NCBI GenBank assembly: GCA_013397865.1
Contig: VZTI01003262.1
Location: forward strand, 248,001 to 312,000
DNA from: Struthidea cinerea
Lineage: Eukaryota; Chordata; Aves; Passeriformes; Corcoracidae
Reading direction: 5' to 3'
Length of the DNA stretch: 64,000 bases
The notes beneath the pieces are model-generated. The model was given only the letters and a program-made list of their open reading frames with translations. It searched no databases and was not told where the DNA came from. Shown in pieces: positions 34,828-49,700 of the stretch. The stretch's first letter is position 1, and each line of letters starts with the position of its first letter. The position numbers were made by a program, and so were the translations under genes.

Positions 34828-37800
34828 CTAGAAAAGCAGGGTAGTCAGATAAAACAAGAATAAATAAGAGCACAGCAAGATAACTCATTCTGCATTTATT
34901 ACATCAGCTACAATGACTTGTAATTTCCCCACTTTTGTCTTTCTGGAAGACAGTTACTTTAAATTTTATAACCCTATCTTTCTTGTAGTTATTTACTCCT
35001 TCATAAAGACACCAGTGGTTCTTTTTCTAATAACCAGGACTGGCATTATTAATATATCTTCATAAACTGTTAACTGCATGGCACAGAAAGTTCAAAGGAC
35101 TGATTTTAAAATGCAGTTTCATTGCTTCTCAAACACCAGGATTCTTCCGTCTCTCCCAGTGCCCAAACAGAAAATGTGCTCCCTCCCCTCCTCCAATTAA
35201 AGCTAATTTTAAGGCATTTCTTTATGCAATACAATACTGAAGAGTGTAATTCTACAGATCATAAACAGTGTAAAATAATATGTTGACAAGTCCTAATGCA
35301 TTTACTAGCCCTTTGGAATTAATAGGAATTATAGCACAACATTAATAAGAATTATATTGTAGCAATTATAGTTGTGAAATTCATTCCCTCAGGTGTGGGT
35401 ATAAATTGCATTGTGTGGCTGCCCTGAACAGACCGCATTATGTTCCAGATATGCTACGACAGCCATCTGAGCAGCTGGTGCTGAGTTTATTTATTATTTT
35501 TAATTGCAATAACTATTAATGAAATCCTCTGAAGAAGTTAAATGTGAAACAAGAGAAATTAGAAAAGCAGAATTCCAACTGTAAAAATACAGTTGAAAAA
35601 AGAAAAGCAGGGGAGGGAAGAGCCACAGCTGATTAAAAACAAAATATATGCACAGAGGGAGAGAGAGGGAAAGCCGAGGGAAACTTCTGTGGTGTCAGCA
35701 GGAGGTGGTGCTGTGTTTCTCCTCCCCTTTCTTCTTTCCCTTTCCCAGCTCGGCTAAATTTTATCCTTTCTGCTGAAAGACAATTTGACTCCAAGTGCTG
35801 GAATAGCTCCCGCTATTAAAGACAGTTATGTGACACTTGCATGGCTCTTCCCTCATGTGCCCTTTCAGCGCACCGCTCTGAGCAGCTCTACTCGCTGAGG
35901 GAAAAATGCAGACAGATTCCTCACGAAATGACCTGAATTCACAGGGAAAATCCATCCTGCAAAGTACAGTGGGTTCTCAGGGGTGTTTTCGCTTCTGGTG
36001 AAACTCCACACTTATCGTCTCTTTGGACTCCTCCTTGCTCAGCATTCCCAGTCAGACTCAGCACTGAGTAGCAACACGTGGCAGCTGGTAGCTGCCAGCA
36101 CCCAGGGCTCCTGAGCTCTGCTCAGGACAGATGTCAGGCTGTCCATGTTTCTTTCCCGTGGCTCCCATCTGCACAGGGTGGTGTGCAGATGAGGACAGAG
36201 GGATGGTTTCCCACCAGCGACAACCGTCGACATGAGCGCATGCACGGGCCCTGCAGCACATCTGGAAAACTCTGCCCTGCTGACTGCGGCTCCTCATCCC
36301 ACTCCGAATGAGCGAGAGCCAAAGAAAGCATTATTGACCTCTTAAAATATTTCTGAACTCTAGGAACAGTTAACCTAAAATGAAGTTAAGAGTTGTTATA
36401 GTTTAATTAACTAATAAAAAAATGGAGGCAAAACCACAACTCTGCTTCTACGATTTCCTGCCCTTGATTGTATCTTGATGGAAAAAATTCCTCAAGCTGT
36501 TCCTTTCAAACCTTTTAGCTCAGTGGGGTTTTTTTAAAGCAAATTAAACAGAAAACCCTATTGTAAATACACATATGCAGTCCTAGGATGACAAAATATA
36601 CAATTTCTAAACACTGATACCAACAATTCCTGCCTTTATAATCACCCCCCCCTTGTGAGCCCCCTTAAGAGTGTGTGATTTCCGTCCAAATAGGATTTTG
36701 TCCTCCTGAAGAAAACATCATTTGAGACTGTATGACATCTCTTAGGAACACCACTCCTTTCAGTGATGGTAAGGAGTATGCTTTCATAAAGCAACAATTA
36801 GTGCTCTTTAAAACTTAATATACAATACAATGTATAAAAGAAGAGATACACAGAACAGTGGGGAGAAGCTGCAGTCAGTACTATTATTCATTTCCTTAGG
36901 TTTTCCTAAAGGGACTAAGGGATGCTCTTTGAATTTTTCTAGTAACTTTGTACAGTAAGATCCAATTCTGTAAAAATGTTTGCCTGTACTTCACTCAAAG
37001 GTAGTCTCAATGAAGGAGAGAGACAGAAGAGACCGAACTGTGTGTGTAAGCATCTCTGAGATCAGACCATCCTTATGGTTTTCTTTTCATTGGCTTACCT
37101 GAACAAAAATGCAGGATTTGGTCTAGGACACTCAAAACCGTTCTTTAACCAGTATAAGCAAATGCTCCGTTGTCTTAAATTTTTAAATTCAGATGTCACT
37201 ACAGATTTTACAAATACAATAAGCTTTTTCATATGAAAGACCATATAAATATGTGTTTCTTCTTGCTCGTAATAGTAATACTAATGGTGTCGTATGACTT
37301 CATATGAAGCTGGAACTGCAGTCTATCACTGCTTTTATCTAAAAGTGTCCTACTGAACTCAACTGCTTCTACTCTCGTAAAAAAAACCCAAAAAAAATCA
37401 GAAATCCCAAAATGTATTTAAAAGGATCTTAGTATAAGGAAAATGCAAAAAAATTTACTGCCTTGAAAAAAAAATCATTAGCAATAAAAATTCAACCTTA
37501 AAATAATCATGTTGTTTCAGTTGTTACAGAAAACCAACACTGATTTAGTCATGCTTTTAACTGATTCTGCCTCAGAATTTAATTTCCTCAGCTGTCAGTG
37601 TCTAAGAGCAGCAACCCATGTGGTGCCTCACTGACTGCGCGCAACACATCAGAGAGGGGGGAAATAAAACAAGAGGAAAAACAAAAAGCACAACGCGCAG
37701 GTTGGCGCTGCCATTATAAACAGCCCCCGGATGAGGTGTTTTAATTAAGTGGTGCAGGGCTGAGCACGGTGGCTTTGTGAGGCTGTTCCCAGCCAGAGCA

Positions 37801-40800
37801 GGAGGCGCTGGCCCTGGGCTCCACGTCAGGTATACAAACTGCAACCCGAGCCAGCGCTGCCCTGGATCCTTGGGCAGCGTTCCCGGGGTCCAGCAGTGCG
37901 CTGAGGGGAAGTGCACGGCAGGGCACTTTGATCAAGACAGACTTAGTTAATTGCTTGCCATTTTTTATTTTTTTTTTTAAACTTGGTTGGTGTTTCAAAA
38001 TTATATCTGTAAATATTTACTTTTTTAAAGGAAAAAAAAAAATTCAGCACCTTTGCATCCAACCTAGGGCCAGTTCCAGGGTGTAACAACTGCGTGACTT
38101 TGGGCATTGAGCTGAGCCCTTCCTGTAGCACGGGTGCCAATGGCTTCACCCTTTCTCCTCATGCTTGGAAAGTGGACTGAATGTTCCTCCCACAGGTATT
38201 CAAAGGAAAAATATCAGAATTATGCCTCAGAAGTCTGAATAGCAAAAAAAACCTCCCCCAAAACTCAACAACACACAGTTCTCTAAGACAAAGCATCTAA
38301 ATATCTGGCTGATAGAGAAGCACATGCTTTCAGCAAGGCACTGTACAAATATACAATATTATTACCATAACTAAATACTAGTTCTACCATAGCAAAAAAA
38401 CTGCTCTCTATCTCTCTCCTCTGGCAATACTTTTTCTGAGGCTCCTTGCTAGGTCATTGCTCTTTAACATAATATCCAATTTCACCATCTGGCTTTCATT
38501 CAGAGACCCTACACAGTTCTACCTTGGCCTACCCTAAACCACGCTTTCTTATCCAAATTACTCAGTAACATCTTCTTAATACTGCACCCGCCCTTGCACG
38601 CAATATTCCCTCAGTCCTGGCCCACAAAGCCATTTCCCCACTCCTCACTCCAGTGGCCTTGCCAAAAGACTCACTTCATCTGTGCTGCCCCCAGCAGATC
38701 AAACAATGAAACAAAACAAAGGCAAGGAGAGAATGCTAGTTCAGCTTTTTTTTCTTCCCTGCAATTTTCCATGCTGAGACAATGCCACCACTCCTCAAGG
38801 GGGAGGTGGACTCCACTAGGCACAACTCACGTAGGATGCCATACTGGAGCCAGGTATCACATAAAATCACCTGTTATGAGAAACCACAAAAAGTACTGGG
38901 GTCACAGCAAGTTAATTCTCTTGTAATTTTCACATTTAAACAACCCATCACAAATGAAGAGGCTGTCTGTGTCACAGCCAAAAGTAAAGACATGCATGAA
39001 AAGGGATTATGATTACTGCCCCAAGGTAAGAAGCCTTTGTTGTTTGACAAAAAGCAAAGCTGACCATAAAGACTTGGTCTACACCTCTGCTGCCAATCAG
39101 TTTTGCTATCAAAATCAGTGAGAATGTCACTTAATCCTACAGCAAAGATCTCACCTCTTAAATGCCCATCTACTACTTTTTCATTTTCCAGAAGATGAAG
39201 TCAGTATTTTAAAGAGCTCAGAAATGCTTTGCAGAGAGCTAATTCATTTGACGTCCTGGAATAGACAACATCCCAGCTACGCTGCTGAAAATCTGGGGCT
39301 TTATCTTTTATGTTTCTGGGGTTTATTCTGTATTCACACCACTGTACCCACAATAAATTCTGCCTTTTGCTTGAGTGAATTCATTCTATCATGAGATTTA
39401 CAGAGGAATTTTCCCTGAACTTTAAACAAATCTTTGTTCTAGCAGGTGCACAGCATTTGTTGTTACATCGCTTTTCAAATCTAAAGACTTCTCTGCTGTG
39501 CCTTTAAATATAAAAAAGACAAAGCTGATTAAAACCAGCACAAGCTGTGTGTGCCATTTTAATGAGTAGGATCTATCTTGACCTCTGATCAAAAACATTA
39601 TGAGTTCTTCCTTTCTCCTCCCATGAAGAAAAACAAACCCAAAACGTCCTTGCCAATTATTTTTGTGACCAGAAAGCATACATTTAAGTATACAATGAAT
39701 AACTATGAGCAAATAGCTTACTGGAGTGGGAACCAACATTGCTAGTGTTACTGAAAGTTCATGGTAATTCCAAGGATTTCTCATAAAAATTCAGCTTCAC
39801 ACTTTGTCCCATGCGGGACTTGCAGTTTGTATTTCATAAAAGCAGTTTTATGAGAGCACTTCTTATGTTAAGAACTTTGCATTCCCATATACTGCAACAG
39901 CTTCCCCGATTAAAAAAAATGAATTATTAATATTATGTGAATTTTGGGTTAACCCTAAAGCACTTTAATGGATTTGTCAGACTTCTTCCCTCTGTACCCA
40001 TGGATGCACACAGCCTCCTCCATACTTGCAAGCAGGGGCAGTGTCCCTACAGCTGATACTCATTGCTGATCTAAAGACATATCAAGTAATTCAAAATGAA
40101 ATATTCTTCCTTTGTATAAAGAACAGGAAATAAATGCTAGGGGCAATGAAATACAAAACAGTTAAATAACAGCTGCTATGCAAGTCTTTAGTCTAGAAGC
40201 TGTAGCAGGAGAGAGAGCTGGTATGGGTACCACAGTGCACTGGCTCTGTGAACCCCAGCAACAAATGTCAGACACTAGATCATCCAGCCAGACTAAGCCA
40301 GGGTCTTTGCTTGCTTGTTTGTTTTGGTGGGTGGGGGAAGAGGGGACTCAGAGGACAGAAAGCAGTTTTCAGCCTTTATGAAAAGCCCGTTCACATTAAT
40401 TTCTTACATTTTCAAAATACTTTTACCATTCATGTCCACAAAGATGATGCAGACACAACTGAAGAAAACCCAGAGAACTTTAACAGAGCACTGTGCAGTG
40501 CTACAGACACTGGCATTTTAGATAGCAAGGGCAATTCCAAGTGTTTGGATTAAGCACCTAAACACAGCAAGCACTAGGTTCACCCCAGTGGAGGCTGGAG
40601 CCTTTCTCCAGCACATAGGCACAAGCACATGCAGTTGAGTTCTTGCCCTTCTCCCAGCAAATATTTCTGATCCTCATTTCTGGGCGAGGAGAGGCAATTC
40701 TGTTCTCAAAGCCAACTGGACGCTTGGAACTTCGCTGTCACTGGTGGGAACTGACTGAGATGGTTATGGTTTGTCAAACGGGCACTTGCCAGGGCTGGCA

Positions 40801-43800
40801 GACGCCTCCATCCCTCTTCACGATCACAACAGAGCCATCAAAATAGTAATTATGGCTTATTACTGCCTTGGGGGTGCAGGGCTGTCCTGCTGGCCGCTGC
40901 CAGCCCTGCACAGCGCGTCCCGCAGGCTCTGTGGGCTGTGGCCGCCGCTGCCGGGCCGCTCAGGCCAGGAGCAGTCCCTCACCCTGCCTTCAGCTGTCAC
41001 CGCTGCCAGCACCCTCCTCCTTCCCATGACACTAGTCAGAGCAAGATTTGGCCAGAACAATGTCTTCTGGAGAAACCACCCTTCCTCTTCTCTTTTCCAG
41101 TCCTCCCCTAGCTCAGATCAAGTGTCAAGCACTAAATAACGAGCTGTTAGGACGTATTACTGCCCAGAAGAACTGATCTTCTATTGTCTCTGGCTGAAGC
41201 AAGGCTCGGCTAATGAAAAAGCACCAAGAGAATTCCCAAAAATGTACCTTCTCATGTAATGATGTGAACATGGATTCAAATACAAAGAACAGTATGGTTT
41301 TTATCATTATTTTTACGCACAAGGCACTTAAAAGCATTAGAGAAAATAAGTTCGACAAAAAAACAAAAAAAAACCCAAAATCTTTTTCGTGTTTGTTCAC
41401 ATCATTTGAATATTAGCTGTCAGACCACACTTCCAGACTTCCACTGCTATACCAAAAGAGGGAACCTTTAAGCAACTAAGGTTATGGGTGGGTGTTTCTG
41501 GACATCTTCTCCCCTCTCCCAGAGTCAAATGGCAACTGTAACTTGCACCGCCACAGACAAAGTCTGAAAAGATCCTTCCCGCAGCTCTTTTGGAGGGTGG
41601 TACTTCAAACAGGATGAACCCACACATAGTTACACACCCAGCCCACGGAGCACCCCGGTGTTTGAAATGAAATGGTAGGTAGGTCAATTCCAACATCTCA
41701 CACCTACTGCAGTTTTCATTTCAATGCTCTCAGTGTGAGCTCATGCGGAATTTTAAGTGACTGAAAATGTATCCCATTACAAGGTTTCAATTCACTTTGG
41801 AAAGCATGCAGACACTCCTACAGGTAGAACACAAACCTGAATACATTGTATTTTGGTACAGAATGATTTTGGCTGAGCTAACCTATATGGGAAATCACCC
41901 TAAAATGTTGGAGGCTAAGCTAAAATGATGAAGGTACAAAATAAAGTTTTTTATTTAAAGTGCTACAAGTATGACATTAGTGCTATATATTCTTATTAAC
42001 TGTCAGCAAAATGGAGAACTATTTACACATGAGATCTGCTCTCCATTTTGGGTTACTAGAGAAACAGAACCAACACACTTAGGTTAAAAAAAAAAAAAAT
42101 AGTCCTCCAGAGCCAATACTGGGGTTGGTGGAGCAGCTGGATTCTATCGGGCCTTAGGAGCAACTGTGTGCCATTTTCTTTCTTGATATATCTGTATCTT
42201 GATACTGGTATAGCAAAGAGCAGTCTTTAAAACCAAACCACTGTAAATCCCAATCCAAAATTTATAAATTCACTTGCACACCTATATAAGCAGATATGTT
42301 ACAACTTATTGAATGTATAAATGCAAGTAAAACATCCATGTAATGAGATAAATAAATAAAAAAAAATCCCCCACTGCCAATTACTTGTGGAACAGCAACT
42401 AATCACAAAAACATGCATGTAAAGAACTGATTCTGGAAAAAACAGTCAACTGATACCACGGCATGTGTTTTGTAGAGCAGGACTTTGTGAGAACGCTGCA
42501 GAGGTGCTAAAGCAAATTGTTATAATGTCACTGCACAATGTGCTGTTGAGGTTTTATGGTCACACTGCGCCAATAGTCTCGGGAAGTTATTTTGCATTCT
42601 TATATAAACTTTTCCCCCCAATCCTGTTTTCCACAAAAAAGGGCTTTCAATAATGTACAATCTTGTGTTTATACACAGTACAGGAAAAACATGATAAACC
42701 CAAGAACACAATCTCTACTTTAAACATATTTTAAAACTAGATTTCTACAACTTCATGTAAACAAGAATAAGCTGTTAAACACTCACCGAAAAAGAGCATA
42801 ACCTTCCTGTAATTAAATGGCAGTGTTTTACATGGCACTTTTTAAAAATCATGAAAATAAAAAAAGTAAATAAATAAATCAATCCAGCAGACCCCTCCCA
42901 ACTTGAGGCTTAACCTGCAAATTAATGTAACAGTAATAAAACCTATGCCAGCTGGAATCCTTTCTTTTTCTGGCTTTGGCATGAGAAGCAAGAGCAGGTA
43001 TATATTTGAAGAAAAACAAAGTAGGACATTTTCCACCTTTAGTCACAGGATGTTAATTGAACTCTGGCAAATGTTTAAAGATATTCTCAAAATGTTCAAG
43101 AAAGAATTAAAACCAGTTGGGGCTGAGAAAAAGAAACAATCCATCCTTCCTCCCCCCCTCCTTCTCTCCCCTCAAACATCTGTTCCAAACTTATACTCCA
43201 AAAACCACAGTGAAGAACAGTCATAATTAATGTTATTTTGGCTTTTTAGTTGCTAGGCCTGCATTCCAAGGTTAGAAATACAGAAATACAAGTTCAGCGC
43301 ACTATTACTGTACTTAAGGACTCTCCTGATGCATGTAACAAAAAAGCAGTTTTTCTTTTCTCTTCTTTACCCCTTTTTATAAAAAAAAAGAGAAGAAAAA
43401 ATAGAAACGGTACCAGGAAACAGTTCCATGTTGAAGATAAAGGATTACAATAAAAAGTACCTACATAAATGAACTACACTTTATGAAGCCATGAAAATAC
43501 ATTTGAGACACGTTTTATACATGCTTTACAGCTGCACAAAAGCTATCCAGCCACTTACAATACAGGTCATAAAACTTCTAATGCACACAGTCCCGACCCA
43601 CCCCGGCTGCCGTGTGCTCTGCCTTCACCAGCGTGCAAATCCAGCACGGATGCACCGAGCTACCACCAGGCTCCCACCCAAGGCATTGCTATCACTGTCA
43701 GGCAGCCTGCACTACACACGGAGTGCTGCTGATTTCAGCAGGATCCAGCTGGGCAGGGATTTCCAAGGTGCTCCTGGGCCTCCTTAGGCCCTCCTGTGTG

Positions 43801-45115
43801 AATGGGCTGCATTCATGCACGGTAGCCCCCAGCTCAGCGCAGGGAGGACCAGGGTGGGGAGGAGCTGTGGAGGTGCAAGACAACTCAGTGCCTTTTCAGC
43901 AGCTTTGGGCTGAGGAAATTTCATGTCTGTGAGGCCCAAGGGGGTTACAAACCCCTGGCCAGCAACAAAGGAGGCAATGGCAGATTCTCCCCTACAATGC
44001 ACTGAAGGGCAGGAGGATTTAATCTGTATGAATATACACTGACCACTTCTCTCTGCCTGCTTTTGAAGCTTTAAGAAACACCATTAGCATGATTTGAGAG
44101 CTAGCCCTAAGACTTAGAATTATCAGTAAGGGCTAAAATGGCTATTGACTACTGAGCAAGAATCAAGGTTTTTGCTGTTCTAACTACAGAAAAAATCTAC
44201 AGGAAAGATATGTTTTTATTAATCCTACTTCGTGTTTCTCAGAAAGAAATCCACCCAAGCAAAAGAACACACAAGAATTCAGTGGGGAGTCATGTTTCCT
44301 CTCTCATTTTTAAAGACAAAGATTCTGATAAAATAAAATGCGCACTGTGCCTGCTATGCTGTCACAAACCATTCTTTGATGCTATCACAGTTTCAAACAT
44401 ATGTTACCAGGTGTGAGTTGTTTCAGGTGACACATCACTGGGCTGAAATCAAAGTACTTTTCAAATTGCTATTTTCCATTGCTCCTTGGCTTCTTGTATC
44501 CTTTGACATTAGAGGCAGAAGTGCTCAGAAATTGTTGTGAATGGCACTGTCTGATTATATATGGAAAAACCTTACAAGAGGGAGCCTATGCTAGCAAGAC
44601 AAAGCACCAACCTTCACCTTCAGCAAGAATTAGGGCAGTGTCTTCCACCTGCCAGGCCACAAGAGCTAAAAAGACAAGAGGATCTTGTGGTTTTAGGGGT
44701 CAGCAAATGTTTCAGGGTTTTTAGCTCACTTGGAAATATACAAAAGCTACAAAGAACCCTGTTTTTCCTAAAATGTTACATAATTTTGAGGATCTCGTAC
44801 TGGCAAACACCAACTCATGATACACCATTTCCCCTGTGAAATAAACCTCTCTGGGGTATAAGTCATCGAGTGTGAAGTGGTATGTTAGTCCTTGCTTTTT
44901 ATTACTTCTGATTTGCTTTGGCCATAATGCAAGGAAAACTCAAACATTTGCTTAAGTTTCATCATCTTCAGCACACTGAAGTGCTGCCTAAACGAGCCTG
45001 GTTTTTTTCTGCTAAACCATAACACCGCTGTCAGTGTGCAGACATAGAGCAATTTTTTCAGTCCTCGAGGTACTACAGTGGTACAGATAAATCCCAGTCA
45101 ATGTCACAGAGTAAA

Positions 45116-45149
<34 letters not shown>

Positions 45150-45154
45150 GCACA
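45116..45154. repeat. (TA)n(CA)n microsatellite
   Basis: A run of TA dinucleotides passes directly into CA dinucleotides with one CG interruption (CACGCACA). Such alternating tracts are length-variable. Confidence 0.95.
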
Positions 45155-46427
45155 ATTTAAATAAACACGAAAACCTCCCTGTGGCCACTGCTGTGTCTAA
45201 CTTGGAGAAAAACATTTGTGTTTTCAGTTAGGAATTTTCAAGATAATTAGGAGATTACTTACAAAGCTAAATAGCAAATAAATAAATAAAAATCTTTCCA
45301 CCAATTGGCCCTTGCAGTATAAACACACAAACATGAATGCCATCGTTGTTACCCAGAACCCCTGAAGTAACTTTTTGACGGTCACACTATTCCTATGTTA
45401 AACCAGTTGTGCCACAAGCTGTGAAAGGCAGGCATAATGTGCTTTCTACAAAATACATATTTTTTACACATTTGGAGGAAGAAATGGGTCTGTGTGTAAT
45501 GGGTGTGCTTGTATACAAAAATCCCTGTCCTATCACAAATTAACACAGAGATAATCTTTACTTTTAAGCTTATTGTACATTTTTTGTTCTTGACACTGTT
45601 AAAAATGGTTTTCCAGGGTAGACTACTACGATGGGGATTATAAAACAGTTCCTGTGCTTGGAAGTACTTTAATCTACAAGCCATGTTTCTATTGCTGCTT
45701 TGTAGCTCAAACCCCAAAACTAGTGATGATTTTATGAGTTGCTATAGTCTAGACAACTTGGTTACTTTTCAATTAAATTGTTCCTTGGGGAGAGTACTGT
45801 GAAAATTCCCATACAATTAATTACAGGTATGTGCAATTAAAATACAATTCTACAGCACAGTAGCTTTACAATTGCCAGTGCAATTTATGTCTGTATCAAA
45901 CAAGAATGCTCTGAAGGGGCTGGGAAGATGAAGTACAACAAGCAGGAGATTACATGTAAAGCTACCTGTAGTGAATGAGATGAAATAAAAGGTAGTGTTA
46001 AATTTTTGTGTGCCTTTTCCTCTGGTAGGATTCAGAATTCCACTAGAAAGCACAAAATCTGACAACTGAGTTAATCTTCCCAGAACATATTGTTATAGCA
46101 AACTGGGCTCAACACATTTTTACTGCCAATTTAAAGAGCAAATGAGAAATTTAACAGAATTATAATGGAAATGCACCCATAAAGCAGGAAAATGAAGGAA
46201 AACAGAAAATGAAGTGAAAAGCTGAGAGGAATCGTGATTAAAAAAAGTCAACATGTATTTCCCCTCACAGCACAGCCCCATTTTTCCCCATCAGTTACCT
46301 TCATATTAGTCTTACTTTCCTCTATATACACTTAAAAATGCCCTTGTAACTTTAAAAGCAATTTAAATGGTTAGAAGCACCACTTTCAAATAATATCATT
46401 TTGTGAATGCAGTACAGGCCTTTTTGT

Positions 46428-46455
46428 ACTTAGGTTATAAGACTTAGGTTATAAG
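46428..46455. repeat. 14-bp tandem duplication
   Basis: ACTTAGGTTATAAG occurs twice, head to tail, with complete identity (46428-46441, 46442-46455). Confidence 0.93.
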
Positions 46456-46673
46456 TTAGTTTAGGATGGAGTTAAACAAAGCACTAAGCAGGGGAGGTTA
46501 TCAGAGCATGTGTCTTTATGCAAACACAGAAAAGATTAGTTCCAGGAGAATCTCCGTAATTTTGCTCCATCTTCACAAGTTTACAGGATCAGTGGGAATA
46601 CCAAACCTCTGAAAAGTTAAGACACTCACGGGTCATGTCAGCTTGTCTTGCACAGCCCTGCAGAAATACTTTG

Positions 46674-46717
46674 GGATCTGTACCCCAAAGCTACAGGATC
46701 TGTACCCCAAAGCTACA
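46674..46717. repeat. 22-bp tandem duplication
   Basis: The 22-bp unit starting GGATCTGTACCCCAAAGC is repeated exactly at 46674-46695 and 46696-46717. It lies only 218 bp from another exact tandem duplication. Confidence 0.93.
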
Positions 46718-49700
46718 GGACTATGAAAGCACTGTAGTCATGGACTTGCAGACCTCTACTTGCAGCCTTAACCAACACTCCTCATTCACCTGGTCCATTT
46801 GCACTGAAAGAGGTGGACTTTGAGGGGTCCCAAAAACACTGTCAAACAAACCAGATCACTTCTGTAAGGCAAACAGGGTTGGGGTTTGCGAGTCCTTACG
46901 ACTCTGGTTTTGCCTAGGAGATAAAAAAAAAGACACCAGGGCCTCCCTTGTAAGAGAGATAGCCATCAAAGTGGGCCAGCTCCCATCCTTCCTTCTTTTA
47001 GGGTCCAGCCAAACTGCAGAGCAGGTACCCAAGTAATCGCACAGCTAGAGGTCAAAAAATGTGCAGGTTTGTTAATGTTCTTGGTCTTCAGGATAATTTC
47101 AAGCTGTTTGATGTGGTGCTACAAGTTAGTCCAAGACATGGTAACGCTGTTGCTGTGCCTGCAACATGGAGTTATCTCTGTCCCTCAGATCCTTCAAGCC
47201 TGAGTCTCAGTATGTTCTGGGAACGTAATTCTTTTGGTTTGGTTTAGTCACTGAGTAACTAGTTTAATACATAGCCTTGTCTCTCTAAGCAAGTGAGACA
47301 GTCACCTGACAGCTGATGACTGCTAGAAAAAAAAAATTGACTCTGAGGCACCTAGCCAAGCACAGTAATGAGCACTTGAACATTTTTCACTTTGGGTTAC
47401 TGAAGAAGGAGCTGAATATTGTACAAGTCTAAAGTCTGGTTCCCTAAAATGGGATGCGACATCTAGCTCTGAAAAAACATCTTTTAGCTGTGGGAACAAA
47501 TCCCACCTGTTCTAAGAAAAGCCCTATAGGAAATAATTGCACTTTTACTTACTATTTTTCATTGTTACTAGAAACCTTCTATTATAGCTTTATGCCTTAA
47601 GGCAGAAACTAGAAACTACCATAGATTTCTCTTATTATTCATGCTTAGTCACGACCTCAGCCAAAAGCTCATGTTAAAATCTCATACCACGTCTAAGCAC
47701 ACACATGTACTATAGTCAAGTCATACATTGATCAACTGTTTAGCACAGTGTCATTCATTATTTTTGAAATTATTTTTTACCAGAACACCCATAAAGCTCT
47801 GTTAGAATAGGTGCCTCAGACTGCTAAATGCCGGGCAATTATACGTACATATCAGTTAGTGTGCAGGATTAACACAGGGCCCCAAACCTGCAATTAGATG
47901 GAACCATTTTGGCTCCAATAAAGAAAGTTCTCTTCCATCATCTACACAGAAATGTGAAATCCTAGCACCAATGAAGCACCTCAGAAGGAGATTTTGTCAG
48001 AGACCACAATTCAGTTTCCACAAGATACTTTAACACATTTTATCATACCTTGCAGGCCTGAAATATCAAATGTTTTCAAACATTCATTATTCTGGAAAAC
48101 TGAATTTGGTCTTCGTTTTGTGAAGTATGGCTTACTTATTTGCCCATAGTGTTTATCCAAGGGTGAGTCCATATATCTAATTTTTAATAAAAACATAGCA
48201 TAAAAGTTCTTCAGTTTCTGAGCAGGCAATTAAACAAGTAGAAAGTTTTGAACAAGTAATGAGATGGTTCCTCAGACATCTGAAAGTGCTTTTTTGAGCT
48301 GCAATAGAGCTTGGTTGATTCATGCTTTACTATGCCGGACACCCTGTAAGTCAAACACACAAAAATGTAACACTCTCAGCCCACTTCTCAGCAACAATTT
48401 AATACAAGAGCCCTGGGATTTGATTTCATATTTCTCCTTTTCATTATTTTTTCAGTTACATCTGTATGATACTACACTACTTCAACATAAAGTGTAATAA
48501 TTAAATTTAAGCATTTACAGTATGCTAACACAGGTGAAGAATTTTTGAAGTGAATGACTAAAGCGGGGTTTTTGTGACTACATAAATTCTTGAGCTTGCA
48601 ACTCTGCAAGTGCTGAATACTTCATTCCAGTCTGACAAAGCACTTGTTATGTGCTCAAAGTCAGGCAGCATTTACTTCCTTGGTATTAGGTGCTTAACAT
48701 TAATCATGTGCTTAAAGCCCATGTGACCTGAATTATTTGTAGCATGATCTTCAAAATGCCATCAACGTGTACTTGTTTCCACTCGCTTGTCCTCCCAGGT
48801 CTAATTTCAAGCTGCCCTAAGATCTTAATCAAGAAATATTTTGCAGTGCACTTCCCTTAAAAAAACAAGCCCACCAGGAAAGAGGAGCATCTCTCTAGCT
48901 GTAGCAATATTGAGTAAATCGCCCAAAGAGAAAGGTGTTGCAGATTATCAACTGAACAGCAGATTTAAGGGCTCATAGCCTACTCTGATTCAACCTAACA
49001 TGGAGTTCAGAAATGCCGCCTGCTGACAGCAGCCAAACAGATTCTGCTATAAATAGCAGTTCTGCAACGAATTCAGCTTAATTCGGCTACGTATTGTTAG
49101 CATATCCATCAACACAAAAGTTTTGAGCATCTAACTCCTCCTCCTCTAAGTCTTCAATTAATTTGTGGGGGGAACACCCCTGTTGTTTTACGTTTCTGCT
49201 GTTCACTCTGAACTCAGAGAGTAGTTCAGCTGAGCAGATCTCTTTTTCTTGCTGGATTCTGTTTAATGTGCCATTACAGCACTCTGTGCAACAGCTGTCT
49301 GTGCCATTTGATTACTTCATTGTTGAAAGCCTGACATATGGAAACTCTACTGAAATGTTAGCTGCTTTGATACCTATGAAGAGGAATGAGCTTTTACATT
49401 ACAACAACGCATTTTTTAAGCAACTTAAGCAAAAAAAAAATGAAACACACATTTAGAATCTAAACCATATTAGTTTCCAGCATGCCTGTTACTCTGTTTC
49501 AATGCCCACTTCCAAAGGCTGGTTACTATTGTGGTTTTGGTTGCTATTACCAGCAAACAATGGGTGGTTTTCTTTCAGCTTCTGCATTCTTGGAAAAGAA
49601 AAGGGAAAAGATTCAAGAAGAGGCCCATGGGACTCCTTCATGAGTTATCCATGAAGGCAAATGCTATACAGCAGAATTACAGCAATATCATCTCACATCA

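Noticed and set aside
40771..41139. A 122-residue + strand open frame in a G+C-richer patch of a JAZF1 intron.
   Set aside because: It has low-information composition, no similarity that I recognise, and an overlapping frame on the other strand.
42007..42056. A 10-bp inverted match (CAAAATGGAG / CTCCATTTTG).
   Set aside because: It is short enough to be expected by chance and has no supporting context.
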